Shown piece by piece: positions 60,501-64,000 of a stretch of 64,000 bases of DNA (the stretch's first letter is position 1; every line of letters begins with the position of its first letter). The stretch is from positions 61,434 through 125,433 of the forward strand of contig VWZL01002840.1 in the NCBI GenBank assembly GCA_013396915.1. Direction: 5' to 3'. Both the position numbers and the translations under genes were made by a program. The notes below the pieces were generated by a model, which saw only the letters and a list, made by a program, of their open reading frames with translations, did not search any database and was not told the origin of the DNA. This DNA is from Stercorarius parasiticus (lineage: Eukaryota > Chordata > Aves > Charadriiformes > Stercorariidae).

Positions 60501-63500
60501 TGGTCAGAGCAGATGTGTAGGGTTTGCAATGAAGGGACAACACCTTCACCTGGTAAGCAATAAGCATCTCCCACATGCACAAAACCTGCTTCCAAACTGG
60601 GTTTAATAACACCTTAGATGTCAAACAACTCGCACTGGAACACTGCTGACACAGGCACTTTGACACTGACAACGCGCAAGACAAACCCTTAGACTGTCCG
60701 TTTTCAGGACGGGGACTGCTCTGCCAGCATGCTCCTCCCCAGGGCTACCCAAACGCATTCGTCAGGTCTGATGTAGGCAGGGAGCAAGTCCTGCCTAGAT
60801 TGCACTCTCCCTCGCTCCTGCCAGCAACCCCACACTTCTCTCCAAAGGCCAAGCCTCTCTGGGGACCCGCAGCACAGCGCTACCTGGCACCAGGGATGCG
60901 GCACCAGCCAGCTCAGGGGAGCCAAGCTCTGTCCTGCCCAGAGCAGACCCAGCCAAAGTTAGCTATCCACCAATTTACACGCTGCATGACAACCCAGACA
61001 GACCATCCATACTCCCTGAGAAATCTGGTAAGCTTGTAAGAGTCAGACAAAAAGCCTGCAGCAGTGATTAATTAAATTCTGAAAAATACACATCCACGCC
61101 ATATACCTGTCCCGAAACCACTGCGACTGCAAGAGCATCCAGCACTAGCTTCAAACCAGCTACCTGGAGCACAGCTAGTAATGTACCCATGGCAATAATG
61201 CTCAGCAAAGGCTAGTCAGCACAGATTTTTATCCAGTTTCAGTGGCAGGTTTCGCTGCTACGCTAACTAATCAAGCACCGCTAATGCCTGCTGTGGTACA
61301 TCCTCCCGCCCACAGCCGCTGTTGCAGGGTTCGACCTTCTATCACAATCTACATATCAGTACACGCATTCACACAAAGAGCTGGAAGCGTTGGAGGATTT
61401 TATTAGGAAGAGCCCAACTTCAAAGCCAGAGGTACAGTACAAATTTGTTACATTCTCTATTCATGGAGCTCATTCAGGAGCAAGAACGGCAGCCTCGGGG
61501 GAAACCCGGTATTTGCATCTGCACTGAGCATCTTCTTTTGCCTGATGTTAAGAGCACTCGGAAGTTTCTGTGGAAGGAGAAGCGCGAAGTAGGCAGAGAG
61601 AAAACAGCTCCACAATGGGAAAAAAATTGCAAAATTTCCAATACATTCACCCCAAAAAGTCCTTAGTGGATTGTTTGTAGCCGCTTCCCAGCAGTTGACA
61701 ACAGGACTGCTTTTCACAGCTACCTTTTGACAACCCTGCAGAAGTAGTCTGTGATCCCCAAGTGGCTGCAGACCACAGGTCAGGGTGCTGGTTTTCGAGT
61801 ACATGGCCTAAATTCGAGTCAGGTGATGAAAAAACCAACCGTCCAGCCCAAATTCTGCCTACTTCAAAACCTGTCACAAAGGAGAGTACAAATTTGTTTT
61901 TCACCAGCAATTCTACGCACCAAGATATTTCACTTAGAGATACGCAACCACGTTTTAAAAATAAAAGGGGATATCAACACAGAAAAACTCCTTCTCAGTG
62001 CACGGCCTTTCTACACACAGCCAGGAACTCTTCCAAGGAGTTCCGACTGCAATCATAAACTCTCTCCCAAGATATGCAAATAGCATTTAAAAAAAGACTA
62101 GTTCCATGAAATAATCAACACGACTAAATCCCTTCATTTAATAGGTATGTGGTTCTGCAGATTTTCCAACATTACGAAGCAAGGATTTGCTCTGCCATGC
62201 AAGCCCAAGAATATAACTCCAGCTCCCTGAACAAAAAAAATTGCTGTTAACCATAGGGAAACTGATATGTATAATTAAAAGCTGATTAGCGTTACAATAT
62301 TTCTCCTAAGGCAGGGAACTTTGTTCAGCAATTTCCTCTTCTAATCTAAACCAACTAATAGCTGGCAGCCCCAGCAGAGCAGTACAGACTAGCGGAGAGC
62401 AAGCGGTGGCAGAAGTCATTCTACCAGACTTCAACAAAACCAGCCTCTGAATTTTGCCAACTTTGCTATCAAAGGGAGAGCAGGTACCTGTACTGTACAT
62501 ATAGGCTAGACCTCGCACGAGAATTTCCCGCACAGGACAGCAGTAAGAAATTCACCTCTAATTTCTACGAGCGAAGCTCTTGGCTCTTGCTGCCAGCTGA
62601 GCTGACAGTCGGATGAACCATTAAGTAGAAAATGCCAGGATAAACAGGCCTTCACGTTACTTCTTGCTTGCGACCGACCATCACTGTCAACAGCAGTTTT
62701 TCTAGTGTTTGAGTTCCAATTGCAGTGAAGCCCTAACCAACCCCTTAAGCAAACAAGCAGCAAGGTTTCTTCCCAAACAAGGGTCTTTGCCATTCTCCAT
62801 TATAAACTTAAATCTCCCTGCATCCCACAAATCTTACGTCACTCTAGTCAGTATTGTTTTAAGCTGTTGACGGAAAAGAAGTGCTGACTCCCAAATCAAG
62901 GTGACTGGAAACTCATCAAGACTGAATATCTAAGATTAGAAACAGGTGTAAAAACAGACTGATCAGACCACCGCCGAAGTACCGCAGCACTGACCCAGAG
63001 AGATGATTAAGAAATTATTTGTATTTTGAGGTCTCAGATTTGCAACATCTTATTTTGGCCCACTGTGTCAGTTTAAGTACAAAAAAACCAACCCGTAAGC
63101 AATAAGGGCTAACAGACATATATGTCTTGCTAGAACCGCATAAAAAACAACACTTCTTTGGAAGACAACTGCAATACCGTGGCTGTCACAGCAGAACACA
63201 GGGAGGATGTTGTTCTGCTGTCGCTCAGCACTCAAACGGATAGAGACATACAGGTTAAAATGAACCGTAAATAAAGAAGTTGAGCATTTACTAAACTTTT
63301 ACGAAGTGCTGCAGTGGGGCCTGGTCAATGTCCGGTCCATCAAACACTCAGGGGTGACCTGATCACGTTCCTTAGGTCCAGAAGAGGGGGCTGAGCAGCA
63401 AAGTGATAGTAAAAAGCAAAAGGAACTCCTCTTCGCACAGGGTTAGACACTTATCTCCATAGCTAAACATCCAAGTACTTCCTTCATGTCACTCTCCCAC

Positions 63501-64000
63501 ATAAACAACTGCTGTTACTGGTGTCAGACACTGTGTCAGCAGAGATGGTAAGCGGCAGATTTGCAGTCTGCAATAACACATGGCTACGCAAGGGCAACAG
63601 AAGCTGGCTCTGCCCCGTGGGTTTTACGGGTACATGCACTGCACGCATCCGGCTTGGGGGCCGGAATGGAGGTTCACTCTGGTTAGTGCTGGCCATACTC
63701 AAACCCCAAGCTCCAGGCCGGAAGAGAGACCTTGTGCCTCCTGTCCAGGAGAGGAAACTCCAGCCACCCACCCACCCTCTGTGGGTCCCTTTTCCCATGA
63801 CCTGCCCCAGCCAAGGCCTTCATCAGCTCTAAATCACACCAAAAGCCCCAATACATTCTCCTGCCTCCAGTGCATCCCTCCCTAGGGTCTTCCTTCTATT
63901 CTCAGTACATCCTCCACAGGAAACCCTGCAAATACACCTCCCAAGCACCAGATTACATCCCCAATACCTCTTCCCCCAGACCCACTGCACACCCCCAAAA
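57576..64000 (-). other. SUFU: SUFU intron 1 (3' part)
   Basis: Intron sequence runs from the acceptor of exon 2 (TTTTAATGCAG) to the right edge. Exon 1 should be G/C-rich, encode about 61 N-terminal residues ending in VKYW and sit in a CpG-rich promoter. Nothing of that kind is present, so it lies further right. A small G/C-rich patch at 58240-58345 encodes nothing recognisable. I see no clear interspersed repeat here. Confidence 0.88.

Larger units (their letters stand above)
1..64000 (-). other. SUFU: SUFU gene body, exons 2-8 with introns (partial gene)
   Basis: The whole window lies inside one minus-strand transcription unit. Seven exons found by translation match Suppressor of fused in order from 57575 down to 1414, each with GT-AG borders. 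Together they give 840 nt of uninterrupted reading frame, codons 61 (third base) to 341 (second base). SUFU is known to bind GLI1, GLI2 and GLI3, hold them in the cytoplasm, promote processing of GLI to repressor forms and so restrain Hedgehog signalling. The first exon (about 182 coding nt, with promoter) is not in the 6.4 kb right of exon 2. The last four exons are not in the 1.4 kb left of exon 8. There is no frameshift, internal stop or lost splice dinucleotide in the exons, so this is the functional locus and not a processed copy. Confidence 0.97.

Noticed and set aside
1..64000. tRNA, rRNA, microRNA, CRISPR array, bacterial or viral gene system
   Set aside because: No cloverleaf with internal promoter boxes, no spaced direct repeats, no intact endogenous retrovirus frames and no prokaryotic gene layout were seen. 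Small hairpin RNAs cannot be excluded without folding the sequence.

Overview
This window looks like a piece of a bird nuclear genome that lies inside one gene. It contains seven consecutive internal coding exons of SUFU (Suppressor of fused, the cytoplasmic and nuclear inhibitor of GLI transcription factors in Hedgehog signalling), all on the minus strand. The exons are 2 to 8. They run from 57575 (exon 2) down to 1414 (exon 8) and encode residues 61 to 341 of a protein of about 484 residues. All seven have GT-AG borders, and their lengths (135, 137, 143, 86, 73, 154 and 112 nt) and reading phases fit together without a break, giving 840 nt of open coding sequence. Exon 1 with the promoter must lie beyond the right edge. 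Exons 9 to 12 with the 3' UTR must lie beyond the left edge.

The bird assignment comes from CR1 retroposons. The one at 51911-52060 has the typical avian CR1 3' end in reverse complement. Older CR1 copies lie at 30150-31670, 33841-34415 and 44792-45052. Related reptiles also carry CR1, so 'bird' is likely and the species is not determined.

Layout from left to right: part of intron 8 (1-1413), exon 8, intron 7 (1.5 kb), exon 7, intron 6 (4.7 kb), exon 6, intron 5 (2.3 kb), exon 5, intron 4 (2.5 kb), exon 4, intron 3 (23.5 kb), exon 3, intron 2 (20.9 kb), exon 2, and the first 6.4 kb of intron 1 seen from its 3' end. About 98.7 % of the window is intron. The introns hold CR1 and a few older amniote repeat remnants, short A/T-rich and G/T-rich low-complexity tracts, and mostly unique sequence. 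I found no second protein gene, no convincing RNA gene, no CRISPR array and no sign of a new biological system.

The exons cover most of the N-terminal lobe (exons 2 to 6), the first part of the C-terminal lobe (exon 7), and the start of its intrinsically disordered insert (late exon 7 and exon 8). GLI-contact residues Tyr147, Asp159, Val269 and Ala271 are present, as are the reported ubiquitination sites Lys257 and Lys321, so the gene looks intact and functional. The points most worth a second look are a patch of substitutions in exon 2, a microsatellite-built polypyrimidine tract before exon 6, a 14-bp palindrome with a perfect CRE in intron 2, a three-CCAAT cluster in intron 8, an A/T-rich candidate conserved element in intron 3, and several ancient repeat remnants.
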